A stretch of 64,000 nucleotides of DNA from Cristatella mucedo (lineage: Eukaryota; Bryozoa; Phylactolaemata; Cristatellidae), in the NCBI GenBank assembly GCA_009760855.2, contig WPIO01000018.1, forward strand, positions 4,907,501 through 4,971,500. Direction: 5' to 3'. Shown here in pieces: positions 11,941 to 23,749 of the stretch. The first letter of the stretch is position 1. Every line of letters begins with the position of its first letter. The notes under the pieces are model-generated. The model was not told the DNA's origin, did not search any database, and saw only the letters and a program-made list of their open reading frames with translations. The position numbers and the translations under genes are program-made.

Positions 11941-12379
11941 ACTTACTTGTCACAACTTCGAACCTCAAAGTAACACTTACTGATCATCACTACTGATGTT
12001 CAATTCACATGCTCCAACCCATGGATTATAACATACCACTTATCTTATGCTTATAATTTAGGAATTAATAATAATCTCAAGCACTGTCACAATCTAGCTA
12101 ATCTTGCATACACAAATATCGGAGCATTTATTTGCGATACCTGTATACATTTGTATGTGTGTACCTGTACGTAGGTGCCCTTCCAGTATTAAGCCAAGAG
12201 CAAGCCAAACTTTGACCTTGGTTTGACCTTACGGCGAATCATGGAAGGCTGAAGGGGCATCAGTAGTGGTATTGGTAACACGTAACTCTGCGGTCTTTTC
12301 CTAAATTAAAAGTATTTGTGTTTATTGGTAGTCTGTCTGTATAGACACTATATAACACATATGCGCATATATATGTGTA
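11941..12379. other. No recognisable feature
   Basis: Low-copy AT-rich DNA between a LINE and microsatellites. Confidence 0.4.
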
Positions 12380-12454
<75 letters not shown>

Positions 12455-12482
12455 CACACACACACACATATATATATACACA
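12380..12482. repeat. (CT)n(TA)n(CA)n compound microsatellite
   Basis: CT run 12380-12405, TA run 12405-12447, then CA and TA to 12482. Confidence 0.95.
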
Positions 12483-12637
12483 CGCTAGAGCTCACTGCCC
12501 GTGGAGTCACTTCGTTGAGTCATAGTAGAATTACGCGTCTTTTACATGTCACTCCAGGAAGTACTGGTCGCCATTTTTCTGGATGACGGAAATATCGTGT
12601 GATAGAAGACCGGGAAGATTTTCTCGAGTTAATTAGT

Positions 12638-12737
<100 letters not shown>

Positions 12738-12739
12738 CA

Positions 12740-13253
12740 TGTGCAAAAAATATGTGGCATGCGCTATAGTAAGTAGATGCATGAACATTCAAATACCTTA
12801 TAGTCGTGTATCAATGTAGATGCCTTGTATACATATGCATATGAGCAGTGAAATGCATTCACTAGTAAATAAATTTTGCGTATGTGAGTGTTCGCTCATG
12901 TCTTTGTGCATGCCCACGAGTGCACGGGTGTGCAGTGCCTGCGCTTGCCTGTCAGGAGGGGGCAACAAAGAGCACTAGTGCTGAAGCACCGTTTGAAAGC
13001 CTCTCTTCGAATGCTTACACGGAAACACCACTACAGAAAGCTGACAGACCAACACAAAGCGGTTTCTGCACTCGCTGGCTGCTGTCACGGTAACAGGCAG
13101 CCTTTCTCAGTGGGAAAATGGGCTGCGAACCGCAGCACCTCTGCTTACGTGGCACCGATCGTTGCCAACAGTCGCCGATGGAATCTTGCCGTTGACCAGG
13201 CAACTGCTGCCACACGAGTCGGCGCGGCTGCTAAAAGGAGCAGCGGATCTCAC
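12740..13253. other. Probable intron/flank of membrane gene
   Basis: Lies 3' of the exon ending at 13254 in minus-strand terms. Open frames on the plus strand here are shadows. No further exon was located. Confidence 0.35.
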
Positions 13254-13439
13254 CTGCACGACGATGACGGCTGCACGCTGCAGCTTGGCATGCTGAACCA
13301 TGAGGAAGGGATGGCTTTGTGCGGCCAGCACGAAGTAGGCTATGCAGTAGGCCATCACCAGGACACCGCTGATCACCACCCATGCCAGGGCCAGCGACCA
13401 GTATGGCAATGGCACGGTGCTGCTGGGTACATCGTAGTT
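13254..13439 (-). CDS. Membrane-protein exon (186 bp)
   Basis: This is the clearest exon in the window. On the minus strand the acceptor is a long pyrimidine tract ending in TTACAG at 13440, and the donor is CAG|GTGAGA at 13254. The exon is exactly 62 codons, phase 0 at both ends. It encodes a short polar lead (NYDVPSSTVP) and then one strong transmembrane helix of about 28 residues centred on VISGVLVMAYCIAYFVLAA. A basic, amphipathic segment ends the exon (QHAKLQRAA). Neighbouring exons of the same strand lie at 15.7-19.2 kb. The exon is single-copy in the window and unlike the LINE proteins. The family is not recognised. I infer an integral membrane protein with several spans. Confidence 0.65.
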
Positions 13440-14040
13440 CTGTAACGGCAAGCGAGAGAGCAGGTAGGTAAGGGATGTGCCTTCCGGAAGCAAACTGCTT
13501 CCAACATGGTAGCGTGAACGGACTCTTTACGAAGCCACGGCGGGCTTCGGCAGCAGTGCAAGGATTCTTTCTACACAGTACAAAGTCAATCGCAGTATTC
13601 TTGCATGATGCTTGCCTCCTTGGTCGGTCGGCTTCTGACATCGCAACAGATGCAAAAGCAAAGACGGGGTTTGCTACTACAATTGCACTAGACTTTCTGT
13701 AATGTTCTATTCATGCCGTGGAAGCCGTACAGCCATGCGGCTTCTTGATCTAATCAGTAATTTTGGAAGAAACGTTATGGCTAAAGAGAAAGATCTGATG
13801 TAGAAGCTGCGATTAGTTCGTGGATCGAGTATTGGTTCTTTCCATTAGGGCTGCAATGCTAACTCGGTGCTGGGTGAAAAAGTATCAGTCGTGAAGGCTT
13901 TTACCAGTCACCCAGCTTTAGCTTCGACTACTACTCTGGTGGCAGGGAAGACGAATTGGCCATCTTAGGTGATTTTTTTATTTGAATTAAGCGCACAAGG
14001 TGAAAACGGGTATGGAGGAACGTTTCGGAACAGTTATCAG
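13440..14040. other. Probable intron
   Basis: Lies upstream, in minus-strand terms, of the exon at 13254-13439. No gene or repeat family is visible. Confidence 0.35.
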
Positions 14041-14530
14041 CGGAGTCTTTGAAGTATGGGGTACCTCAGGTTCGGGTTCTCCAGTGCTCTTTTTTTCACA
14101 TTCTGTACTCTCCCTCTACCCAATGTCGTCACCAAAACCCAATCTTGGCTGTCATTTCTATGCCGACGACACCCATATCTACCTGTCTTTCGACCCGTCC
14201 ATGTGTCACTCCAGACTCAATTCTCACCCAGACTCAATTCTCTCGAAGCCTGCATCGACGACATCCCCACTTGGATGGCCACCGGTAACTGCGTGAAGTT
14301 TAACAAAGGTGGGGCCAATCTAAGAGTTATGGATGACCTCAGTGTAAGTCTGAAGCTGCAAAACTCCGACATCCAGATTGGCGCATCTAGCATCGCTGGC
14401 TGATGTGACGTCGGATAGCATGACGCCTGACTGTGTGAAGTCTGATCGTAACCTGCGCATGCTATTCCGAAACGACTTGTCATTTATTGTCACTACCTTC
14501 ACGGCCTGCTTAGCCTTAGTTTTAGCCAAG
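14040..14530 (+). mobile_element. LINE family C, RT fragment
   Basis: A degenerate RT palm on the plus strand. Pieces of motif B (VWGTSGSGSPVLF) and CHFYADDTHIYLSFDP with the YADD core remain, split over frames. The continuation is interrupted by the SINE-1 copy at 14535. The 3' portion probably resumes at 14800-15390. Confidence 0.65.
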
Positions 14531-14534
14531 GGGC

Positions 14535-14652
14535 AATGGTGCTAGCCTTAGACGACCTTTAACTACACAAGAGCATGGGCTCGAGCCCTGTTGCATATGT
14601 GAAGCGCCCGAATAGAGATTCAGCTCTCCCAAGGTGCTGTAGAAATGAATTA
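14535..14652 (+). mobile_element. SINE-1 copy
   Basis: A tRNA-like head with box B CATGGGCTCGAGCCC is followed by the LINE-like tail 'tgtgaagcgcccgaatagagattcagctctcc...gtgctgtagaaatgaat'. It sits inside LINE C debris. The head is more diverged than at 57491. Confidence 0.7.
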
Positions 14653-14799
14653 TATTTTCTTAGACAATCTATATATTACAACCATGCTAGTCACACATTT
14701 GTTACATCGACAACGTTGAAATTCACTTTCTGCCCAGTGCCCTTCAAATCCACCTTCAAGTCTGTCATCACCTGTCAGTAGCTGCCACAGCTGTCACCA

Positions 14800-15390
14800 C
14801 TTCTGTCTGCTTCCACGAACCGCTACCCATCCGACCTCCTGGCTTCTTCCGGCTCCTAGGTTTGTTTACACATCACCTGCTCTTCAGCATCCACTCGTCT
14901 TGCTGTTCCGTGTAGCAAATTGAAATCTTTTGGCGATTTGGGGACCAGTTCATATTATGATATATGGTACCATTACATATACAACATATATGCATATACA
15001 AAAAAATACATATATATATATATGTGTGTATATATATATATATACATATCAGTTCATATTGGGAACTGCTATGTATATATAATGCTCACTTCAGGCTTCT
15101 GTCACTGCTTCCTGCGGTGACTTTTCATCGTTCGCGTCTCTGCTAAAGACGCGTCGTCAGCGTCTCCTTCTCAGCTTGCCCTGTGCCCTGGTGAGCTTGT
15201 CTATTTTGCTCCTGTGTACTTTGCGTGTGCAATTCGGCATGAGTCCGTTCATGCTACCAACCAGGGGTCGTGCAAAGCATCGACCATGAGTGTCCTATAG
15301 GTGCTTTTGCATGCTCGTCTAAGCATGATACTGTGTATATTGTAAGCCCTTGGTTACACTTCTCTTTCAGAAAGTTACTGAGCACCTAGA
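14800..15390 (+). mobile_element. LINE family C, 3' remnant
   Basis: Decayed C-terminal ORF and 3' UTR resembling 28080-28745, with gcaaattgaaatcttttggcg (Lys-Ser-Phe-Gly-like) and a later gtgcttttgcatgctcgtctaagcatgatac. It is split by a (TA)n expansion at 15007-15050. Confidence 0.45.
15007..15050. repeat. (TA)n microsatellite
   Basis: Interrupted TA repeat inside LINE C debris. Confidence 0.85.
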
Positions 15391-15692
15391 TTAAGATTTA
15401 GTTTTCTAAAATATACAAACAACATACTGTTTATTGTTATTATCATTATTTTTATCATCACCATTATTGTTACCGCAGTGAAAGTCTGCAACAAAGACGA
15501 CACGTAAACAGACAGTGTATTGGTGCTACACCAACGACTCGTTAGCAATGCTTTGAGTCACCTGCTTCAGCAGTTCCAGGACAAGCAGCTAGTACACTGG
15601 GCTATATTTTCAGCAAAGGACTCGAGTTCAGTAGCCGCTACTGTGCATTAGTCACTACCAAACATTTGCCATAAATGCACAGTAAACGCTTA

Positions 15693-15849
15693 TTAACTTA
15701 GGTTCCTGCTGCTTTGTGCGTACGAAATGAACTCTACTCCTAGTAAGAGATGATCACCATAGGTTGTCAATAGCACATCCCGTACAGGTATTCTGACGGA
15801 GTTCTTGTCAAAGATTGAAACTCCAAAAAAGCAAACTTCTGGCATCTGA
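15693..15849 (-). CDS. Possible exon, unknown protein
   Basis: On the minus strand a good acceptor (ACATTCCGGCTTTTCAG) at 15850 opens a frame of natural composition (MPEVCFFGVSIFDKNS, then VRDVLLTTYGDHLLLGVEF) that ends in a stop at 15693. A donor ATG|GTGATC inside it (about 15757) could end the exon earlier. The frame is hydrophobic and looks like protein. Its phase does not join simply to the exons at 16640 or 13439, so either the donor is elsewhere or it is a 3' exon of an isoform. The family is unknown. Confidence 0.35.
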
Positions 15850-16436
15850 CTGAAAAGCCGGAATGTATTGAAATACAAAAACTGCCTAGTCATACACCAC
15901 AAAGCTGATAAAGCTAATACGTTAGCTAGCATAATGTGTGGCAAAAACACTTATTTAGATAGTCCTAATGTAAGACGGCAGCAGCAGGGCCCACTTGTCG
16001 CAGCTGTGCAGCATGGCAAGCGGGGACTGTGCAAATTTCAGCTTCCCAACCGACGGCCATCCTCACCCCGACTAGCACCAAAGAGCCAGATGTCCGATGA
16101 CGTGGCAAGCAGCCAGTCATGGGCTTGCTGCCATATCTTACGATCAAGTTACTGTTTATCAACCTCTTGGCAGCAGTGTGTGACCACTTCTATGCAGGTG
16201 TTTTGCCTCTCAGTTGCACTGGTACGCCGACAAGTGCTACGTTTGAAGGAATCCGGTGTGTTACAAGCAAAAGCAACACAAACCACAACCTGCATTATGC
16301 TGCTCTCTTTCTAGGGAGCAGCCGTACAGCAGCGACTAGCATTCAGATCCACCGAAGTGCCCAGGGTTCCAAGTCGTACAGCAGTGCGTCTCACTCGGCA
16401 GATGCCACACTGAGAGTAGCATAGCTGCTGAGGAAA
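15850..16436. other. Probable intron, no repeat recognised
   Basis: Between two minus-strand exon candidates. Open frames on the plus strand have no splice context. Confidence 0.3.
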
Positions 16437-16640
16437 TCAGGCCACGAGGTTAAGCCGGCCATGCCGGGGCTCAGGCCCATCAGCACGGCCATCATTCGGC
16501 TGCCTGAAATACAGTCTGGTGTAGGCAGCCAAGTGGCAGGCCGCATAGCTTGCAAGCACCGAGGCAAAGGCCAACTGGTCCTTGCAGAGCTGCTGGTACA
16601 TCGCTGCCATTCCTACTTGTCGCAGCCGAGCTTTCTCGAA
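16437..16640 (-). CDS. Possible membrane-gene exon
   Basis: The minus-strand acceptor TGATCTCTCTTCAG is followed at 16640 by a phase-0 frame. It encodes a basic stretch (EKARLRQ) and a hydrophobic helix (FASVLASYAACHLAAYTRLYF), then a polar tail, with a stop at 16437. The phase matches the exon ending at 18845, which supports linkage. The donor is unclear: a strong GTGAGA occurs at about 16404 but lies beyond the stop codon. The exon may therefore end earlier (e.g. TCG|GTGCTT), or this may be a terminal exon. Function unknown. Confidence 0.4.
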   Translation of the reverse strand, partial: FEKARLRQVGMAAMYQQLCKDQLAFASVLASYAACHLAAYTRLYFRQPNDGRADGPEPRHGRLNLVA

Positions 16641-16682
16641 CTGAAGAGAGATCAAGCAGGCTTACTCGTTACAGGGCAAATC

Positions 16683-17720
16683 CAGTGTTAATCGAGTGTT
16701 ATTGGAAAGCCTCACACTCAAAACCGGCTCGGCCAGCATCTCAACCGTGGCATCTACACGCGATCTGGCTGCTCTATTTAAAAGTGATCGTTCGCTATTT
16801 AAAAGTGATCGTTCACACCACATTCCAGCTCCACTTTCAGCTTTGCTCACTCTCAGCTGCTTACCATTGCACAAGTTCGGGCTTGCTTAGATTAGAATAC
16901 TGCAGCTGAGATAAACCATACATTTGTGACATCAAATCTCTATTTCTGTAACTCACTAGTCCACGTCTTACTTGCTTAAAGCTGGTGCAACGCTCTGGTG
17001 CTAGACTTGTCTGTCGTTAACGTTACAACTGCCACATTACATCACTTCTCACTGACCTGCATCCACATCAAATTATCGCCTTCGAGGCTCTGTCACCAAC
17101 AGACTTTTGTCTCCTCGTGCTCTTGTGTTAAAAAACGGGGCTTTGTGCCCCAGGCTTTGAGCTGTCGGCAGGTTAGGTTTTTGAAATACGAAGCTTGCTG
17201 GCTGCTCATAAGTTAGTGCATGCTCTGCACTACTTATGCTGTCGTCAAGCTGATAGCATCACCATACTTGATCTTCTCCAAAAACATGGACATCAAGTTG
17301 AGCTGATGGATAAGGACAGTCTGTTACAGCAATGGTTCTTTTTAAGCTCATTCAGGGGTTCACAGCTCCTTCGTTTCTTGCTCCTGCCTATATATCCGAA
17401 ATACTCCCTAATCAAGTCTCCATACCCCCACTCTTGTGACTCAAAAGCCACGTAGCTGTGCCTCGCAACAGCATACAATCCTTTGGTACTGCCCTAAATT
17501 CATTTGCCCTCAAATCATGGAACTAACTCCCAACCGACTTCATGATATCCCTGACTCGATGACATATAAAAAGAAGTTAACAACTCAACTGTTCCTCGTG
17601 ACGCTGCTCGTTTCATATGTATCGTACTTTGTGTGCCTACGCATCCTGACACTAACTGATTAGCATGCATCCTTTTTGGGATATGTAAATTGCTCAGACA
17701 GATGTTTAGTTCTCTCAGAG
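16683..17720 (+). mobile_element. LINE family A, internally deleted
   Basis: Plus-strand pieces line up with 31340-32190. First comes the segment LTLKTGSASIS...STRDL at 16696-16770. After a jump near 16905 come the blocks 'catttgtgacatc' and 'gctagacttgtctgtcg', then remnants of the C-terminal ORF and 3' UTR to about 17720. A 15-bp internal duplication (ttcgctatttaaaagtgatcg) is visible at 16780-16815. Confidence 0.7.
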
Positions 17721-18844
17721 TGCAAATGTCTTACCATTAGTATTATGATGCATGTGGTGTGCTGTGTGGGGCCATTTTGTATATGCTATACATTCGTCGT
17801 GTTAAAATTCACCATAAACACCAACGTACTCTAGTAAATAATCATATCACCATAGTTTGATTGCTTGAAATGGATTTCATTCATGTAATGCGCATATTGT
17901 GAATGGGGCATCTGACACTCTGGCTCACCTCAGGCTGAACTTTGTCGCGATGAAAACATGCTTCGACATGAAAGTTGTAATAGAGTGCATGCACCAACAC
18001 TAGCTTGAGCAAACCTAGAAGTGAAAATCAGCCTAGCCACCTGCCACTCATCAGGCCTTGCGAGGTGTAGGAGTATCGGCTTCTTATGGATGCCGCACAT
18101 ACATTCTCATGACGAATGACACGCCAGAATAAATGCACACCAAACTGAGACTTCTGGTGGCACATGCCTCGGCCTCTCTCAGGGGGCCTGGGAGTTTCCG
18201 GCACCTCTGCCTCCTTGGGGGCTTTGACTCGAGCCCTGCCTGAAAGTCAATGCTGAATTGACCAACGCACGCACTATGCACGGACTATGTTTAAGAATCT
18301 TTGCACTCGACGTGGCCACCGACGATACTGTCTGTCGATCATCAGTTCCAGATCCTGTCTCCCTCCCCCCACAAGCGTGCACTCGGCGAAAAGATCGCTC
18401 GTACCGCACCCGCGATCGCTCCACGTGGGTGAGTCTTTTATCGTTTGTGTCTATGCCAATATATGTCTTTCCCCCTCACCCGGCCTATGGCAAGACGGTT
18501 GCTTGATGTAGCCTTCACTGTGCAAGTGTTGCATTCCTAAGTGGTACAGTTAAGCTCGAGTAGATCGTCACAGTTTCGCTAGACAATTACTCTATCGATT
18601 AATTCATTCAGGTTCATTCACTCATTGAACTGCTAGATTCCCAATACAGTCCCAAAGGGCTATCAAACTGTTTAACGACCTGCATCCTGTACACGCTGTC
18701 ACTCCGGAGGTCACACGCTACGCAAGCCGAAGTACGAAAAAAGAAAAAAGAGAGTCGTCACCGTAGGCTCGCTCGGCAGCGCAGCAAGGTGGCCCAGTGT
18801 TGTAACCATGGCAAACACCCTTAGACTGCCATTTTTTGACCAAC
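17721..18844. other. Probable intron; no firm feature
   Basis: A plus-strand candidate acceptor (CCCTCCCCCCACAAG, near 18375) and donor (GTGAGTC, 18428) bracket about 53 bp. This is too little to call an exon. Nothing else was recognised. Confidence 0.3.
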
Positions 18845-19211
18845 CTGGATGTCCTTGAACGTTCCATTTTTGAGAAACTTGCTGAGCTCCCACACGTCGG
18901 CATTGAGGACGAAGATGCCAGGCATCGCTTCGAGCCAGGCAACCGGCCACGGCCAGCGTAGCGCCATCGACTGGAGCACGGCAAGGAGCTGCAAGTACTC
19001 GAGGCAGACGATGGCGTAGTCGTTCAGCACGAGCGACACGTTCCTTCTCGATCGGCCGGTGGCAACGGGACCGATCAGCATGCTCTTGTCCGTGCTCTCG
19101 CCGCCTCCAGCACCGCTGCTCGCAGCATGATCCAACCCTCCGTGCCTCTCCAGATCTGCTCCGTACGAGGAGATGTCACGCAGCCCGAGGCCGAGTGCCG
19201 TGTCTTCTTTC
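18845..19211 (-). CDS. Membrane-protein exon (367 bp)
   Basis: The minus-strand exon starts after GGCTGCAG at 19212 and ends at ATCCAG|GTTGGT (18845). After one split-codon base it encodes 122 residues and ends in phase 0. The first half is Gly/Ser/Asp-rich with a basic GRSRRN motif. The second half has a hydrophobic helix, VCLEYLQLLAVLQSMAL, followed by RWPWPVAWLEAMP and FVLNADVWEL. The order 'YLQLL-x-L, then RWP, then N-x-D' reminds me of the multi-pass C-terminal region of large EGF or ephrin-receptor-like surface proteins of animals and protists. That is recall, not proof. A membrane protein is well supported and the family is not. Confidence 0.6.
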
Positions 19212-19829
19212 CTGCAGCCATGAAGTCAAAAGCAGTGAATCCTGCTGCGAGTAACGCTCGGCGGCGGCTGAGCGGGGCAAGCTTCTATTACAGGCAGCGG
19301 CAGCAGCAGTAGCAGCTGCAGTGGCAGCAGTGGCTAGTGTTTCAGTTGATTTGAAACCGACCACGTAAAGAGAAAGGAAAGAGAAAGTAGTAAAGAGAAA
19401 GCCGACTAGAGAGAGGGGCAACAGTTTCCCTTGAGCTGATCAGACAGAGCCTGCTCTTTCTGTCAGCCCTGCAGAGAGTGGAAACAGTCGGCTGCCGGGG
19501 GGGGGGGTAGTGGAGTCAGCTCAAAGCACTCACTCCCATCATGCGAATTGCTCAGCGCAGGAGATTGCATCGTAGGCCCTGACATTGGTCCTGCTGTGGG
19601 CATACACCACGTGAAGCCACGTGTGCACACACTGTGTGAGCCTGAGGGCTTCTGAGCAGCTTAGATTGAGAGTGAGTACATACAGCCTACCGGACTGCTC
19701 TTCATAAGCCTATCTATGATGGTAAAACATTTTTATAGCACCCTGTTCGAGTACTTGCTTAGGTATGCAGGGGAGAAAGCACGTAGTTTGAATGGGGATA
19801 GCATGTGTGGTTAAAGATCAAGGCTGATT
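19212..19829. other. Upstream flank/intron with poly-G
   Basis: Contains an 11-base G run at 19497-19507. The exon upstream of 19211 was not found. Confidence 0.35.
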
Positions 19830-19905
19830 CAATAACCTCATGTATAAAGCAGCAGAAGAGCTTTAACTGCTATCACCACATGCACTTGGCCATAAAGGAA
19901 TCGTC
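19830..19905 (-). mobile_element. SINE-2 tail fragment
   Basis: The plus strand shows 'aaagcagcagaagagctttaactgctatcac', the reverse of the SINE-2 tail, without a head. Confidence 0.5.
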
Positions 19906-19974
19906 CGACGAACGAGTTCCGCACGTGCAAGCACACAAAGGACAGCTCACATGGGTAGTTCAAACGCTGAAGAA

Positions 19975-20095
19975 CAGGTCAGTGTTTAGCTTCTTTTTAA
20001 ATATCGCCAAGTCTTAGAATTGTGTTATGTCAGTCGTCAGGGAGTTCCAGGCATTAGGAGCATAGGAACTGACGGCAAGATCTCCAATCTGTTGC
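19975..20095 (-). mobile_element. LINE family A fragment
   Basis: On the minus strand this matches the ORF 3' part (plus-strand 'ggagttccaggcattaggagcataggaactgacggcaagatctcc'), equivalent to 1125-1180. Confidence 0.6.
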
Positions 20096-20099
20096 CCTA

Positions 20100-20886
20100 A
20101 ATATTTTGCAATCCGTCCACGAGCACTTTGCATACGCCAGTTTGTTTTCAGTCAATTTGTAGGACCATCACACTGGTCTAGTGATTGGTGTCACGTGGTG
20201 TCTTTGGTGGCATCGTGATATTCTGCATTTGATTCCAACCTGTGGTACAATTTTTTGCCTACCAAATGAGGCTAATCACAGCAATGCTTTTTACAGTGCC
20301 AACACAGGCGCTTAGGGTAAGATGACGACCTAAAGCATTGAAAAATGCTGCTTCCAGGTCATAGGGTCACAGGTTCAGCGCAATGCATCCATTCACGAGA
20401 CATAGGGCATAATAATAATAAGGCATATTTCTAGGCACTGTAAATTTGCTGGAAAGAAAATAAGAATTACAATAATACTTGTTTAACCGATGTGAGTTTT
20501 TAAAACCACAATAAAAACAAACGACCTAACTATACTGAGTCATTTGTCTTCTTAGTTGGTTTGAACCAGCTCCAGAAATAAGTTCACTCAGCGCAAAATT
20601 GATCAGCAAACAAGGTACCAGTGGCTGTGTAATGTCCCATTAAAACTTCAGGCATTTTGGCTCAAGGCATACTCTGCTGCAAGGGTAAAGCTTTTCTGTT
20701 TGTAATTCTTTCACCTGAGATAGTGAATTTTGGCTCCCATAGATAGGGCTAACACAATATATTTCTCTTTACTTTTAATGTTTTTTGTTACCCTTATGGC
20801 TCACTAGACCATCCTGCATGTATGCTATATATAGTCAATGGGTATATCCATGTATTCAGGTGCCCATCGAATCCCTAAAGTATAAG
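20100..20886. other. LINE A tail scrap, otherwise blank
   Basis: A short minus-strand LINE A 3' tail with (ATA)n lies at 20409-20475. The rest shows no recognisable feature. Confidence 0.4.
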
Positions 20887-20887
20887 T

Positions 20888-20938
<51 letters not shown>

Positions 20939-20941
20939 CGC
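20887..20941. repeat. (GT)n(CG)n microsatellite
   Basis: GT run passing into alternating CG. Both are Z-DNA-forming dinucleotides. Confidence 0.95.
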
Positions 20942-22169
20942 AAGCACGCTGCTGGTAACTATAGGCATAGCTATTGAGACATATAAACCTGTATCATTTG
21001 AATGTGGGTGTAGCAACAACGTGCACTCTCATCAGTGGCGGAGCCAAGGGGCCCCAGTCTGCAAAGGAGCAGCTCTCATTGATAGCTGCTATGATCGTCG
21101 TGGAGCATCTTGCTTTCATCGGTTGTAACTCCACCCTTTTAGCACTTGGACTTTTAGCACGTGGCTGGGGTTTCGAATCTAGCCATGCAGATCCATGGGG
21201 GACCCATTATTTAATTAAGCGGCTCGGAGCAGTGATGGAGTTAATCCCACGGTGAGACCTACTTAGATCCTAAAATACATCAAGCTAGAAGCTACCCTAC
21301 TGACAGACGATTACACGAACTGGAACGAGCACGTCGACTAATGCTCTACACTAACCAGAATGCTGGGCTGGTAGGCAAGCGAAAGAATGCCATTAGCCAA
21401 GGCTCTCAAGCAAATTAATGAGACAGAAAAACCTAAGAATGGCCATCAATAGTTGGGTCCGAGAGAATAACAACTGCACGTTTCAGAGTGCAGATTAAGT
21501 AGCTCAAGACAAACTACTCGTCGACCACGGTTTCGAGTGATCTTTTAGTTTCAGCCGGTAGGACCACTTTGCTGCATGCTGCAAAAGGCGCTTACCCCGG
21601 CGAACCTCCTACTAGCCAGCCTGCGACAAGCTGTTGGTTTCGGTGCCCAGTTATGGCCGAGTGTAATTTAAACGGCATATTAGTCTCAAATTTAACAGTA
21701 TCTCGGCAGAGCAGGGGGGCTGCCGCTCTTTTGCGGTTGCAGGTCTAGTCGCAGGCCGCCCGGCGCCACGTAGTACCATCGGCGGTCTAATCTTGCCAAC
21801 CCCTAGAGGTCAGTGTAGAATAGACCAGCGTGCTCGAGTTGCCCAGGTAATCTGGGACTAGGCGATGAGCATGCAGCAGCAGTCTCGAAACGACAGCAGC
21901 TTCCGCTTCGATTCCAGGCGATACAAGCGATCCTGTTGAGACAGCTACCTCACAACTTTCGTGGGGAAATCAATTCGGACTCGTCAGTCCGGAAGAACGT
22001 GGGGAAAGCTTCCCAATAAAATGCAGCCTTGCAGTCCTTCCTAGCAGAGTCTGGTCGAGCAGGGGCCGGCTATGGGTGAGAGCTACCTCAACGACGCCAC
22101 GCTTTTGTATGCAACACGAGTCATTCGATCAATTTGTGCCTCGAAAGCGTCTTTTTTTCGCAAATTACA
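20942..22169. other. No supported gene
   Basis: A short hairpin (CGGACT-CGTC-AGTCCG) lies at about 21980-21995. No protein-like splice-bounded frame was found. Confidence 0.35.
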
Positions 22170-23240
22170 TTCTCACTCTTACCGATGTAGTCGCCACGCA
22201 CAGGTTAGGCTCTCATTTCTATGCCCATGCATGACGCACAGCTTTGCCTATGCTTTCATTCGTAGCTGCTCTCCAGCACGACACACTCTCTTAACTCCAT
22301 TGATGCATACCACTTGCACTTGGATGGCAACAAACTTTTTCAAATTGAATGACGATAAAACCAACTTACTAGCAAAGGGCCAGCCTAGTGTTGCTCAGGA
22401 ATTAGAATACCCATCGCTCTAAATGAGCTCAGCCAGCATATCGCCTGTAGCTTCAGCACGAATTCTGGGAGTTCCAGTTCCAAAGTCCCTTTTACTAGAC
22501 GACCACTTCAGCTCAACAGACAAGTCTGCCTACTTTCAGCTTCATAACATTACCAAAATTTGGGCCAGTTTAGACAGGGATACCACATCCAAGTTGACCC
22601 ATGCATATGTTACATACCATCTCGGCTTCTGTAGCTCACTAAATGCAGGTCGTACGAATTGTGCATTTAGGCGTTTGGAGTTAGTGCAAAACTCGGTTGC
22701 CCGGCTTGTTTTTTGTGAGCATTGTAGCTGCTGCATTACATTAAATTCTTACAGACCAGCGTTGGCTACCCATTAAGAAGCATAAAGACTTGAACGTTTA
22801 GTCACTCACTTTTAGGTCCCTTCATTCTTTTGCGTCAGTCTACGTATCCGAACTACTTTCCAATCATGCTAGGCAGTGTACCACCCTCTCTTCTGATTCA
22901 AGTCGCTTAGCTGGGCCTCCAAACCAACCGAAAATCCATTTGAGATCGTGCCTTTTTGTTCGTAAGCACCCAAAGCCTGGAACTCACCTCCGACTGAAGT
23001 CAAGACATCTCATGACTTGATGGCATATAAACAGATACTAAAAACGCACCTGTTCCTCATAGTATGCGCTGAGTACTTGTGAATTGACCTTTGTGTGCTT
23101 GTATGTGCTGACACTGTGCATGTTATCACTAAGCATTTTGACATGCTTCCTTTGCAACATATATAAAATCCCTAGAGAGAGAGAGATTGAGTTCTATGAG
23201 TGCGCTATTCAAGTGTGTTACCATGATTATTTTATAATTA
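22170..23240 (+). mobile_element. LINE family A, degenerate
   Basis: Plus-strand decayed copy. The palm is barely visible at 22190-22260. It is clear from LNDDKTNLLAKGQPS (about 22350) through the open block at 22423-22776 with LLDDHFSSTDKSAYFQLHN, then a broken C-terminus, the 3' UTR and the 'agagattgagttctatgagtgcgctattcaagtg' end near 23215. Several frameshifts and stops. Confidence 0.8.
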
Positions 23241-23681
23241 TGTTGAGAAAAGAAATGGTCACAATGGTGACGACTAGTAAGATCATCACATACTTTCAAG
23301 CTATGCACATCTGTCACTTACGCACGTGTCGAACAAAAGACTTGTGTTCTCCACGGCCTTTATAACAGTCTGCATGGCTTACCCCAATACCTAAAAACCT
23401 GGCTCTACAACTGACTCTTATTGTTGAAATTAGACATAGAATTGCGCATTTAATTATGAAATAGTGATGAGTAGTCTTTTAGTCATCGTTATTTAATTAC
23501 GTAAATGCTGTGGAAATTATCACTCAGTGGAACGAATTTATTTTCTAATTTAACTGTTCAAGAATATTCAAAAAGATCCTTAAAACATCTTTAGTGTATT
23601 AAACTTTTAAAATGTTTTATGTGTACTCACTAGCACATGAATACATGATAAATTAAAAAAGTAAAGGTTCGCTGATTCTAC
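23241..23681. other. AT-rich, no feature recognised
   Basis: No coding or repeat signature apart from short A/T runs. Confidence 0.4.
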
Positions 23682-23740
23682 AGCCTCATTTATATAATGA
23701 CAGCCATGTCTTAGTGGCTATCGCCAGCTTACACAGGGAA
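23682..23740 (-). mobile_element. SINE-2 tail fragment
   Basis: A degenerate reverse copy of the SINE-2 tail ('cagcctcatttatataatgacagcc'). Confidence 0.45.
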
Positions 23741-23749
23741 TGAGTAAGC

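Noticed and set aside
21950-22010. Hammerhead-ribozyme-like words on the minus strand (CTGACGA ... CGAAA)
   Set aside because: The conserved CUGANGA and GAAA are present, but stem II pairs at only two positions and the U expected after stem III is missing. A simple 6-bp hairpin (CGGACT/AGTCCG) explains the match.
22072-22422. Short plus-strand protein of 116 codons
   Set aside because: It is a frame through decayed LINE A sequence, shown by LNDDKTNLLAKGQPS near its end.
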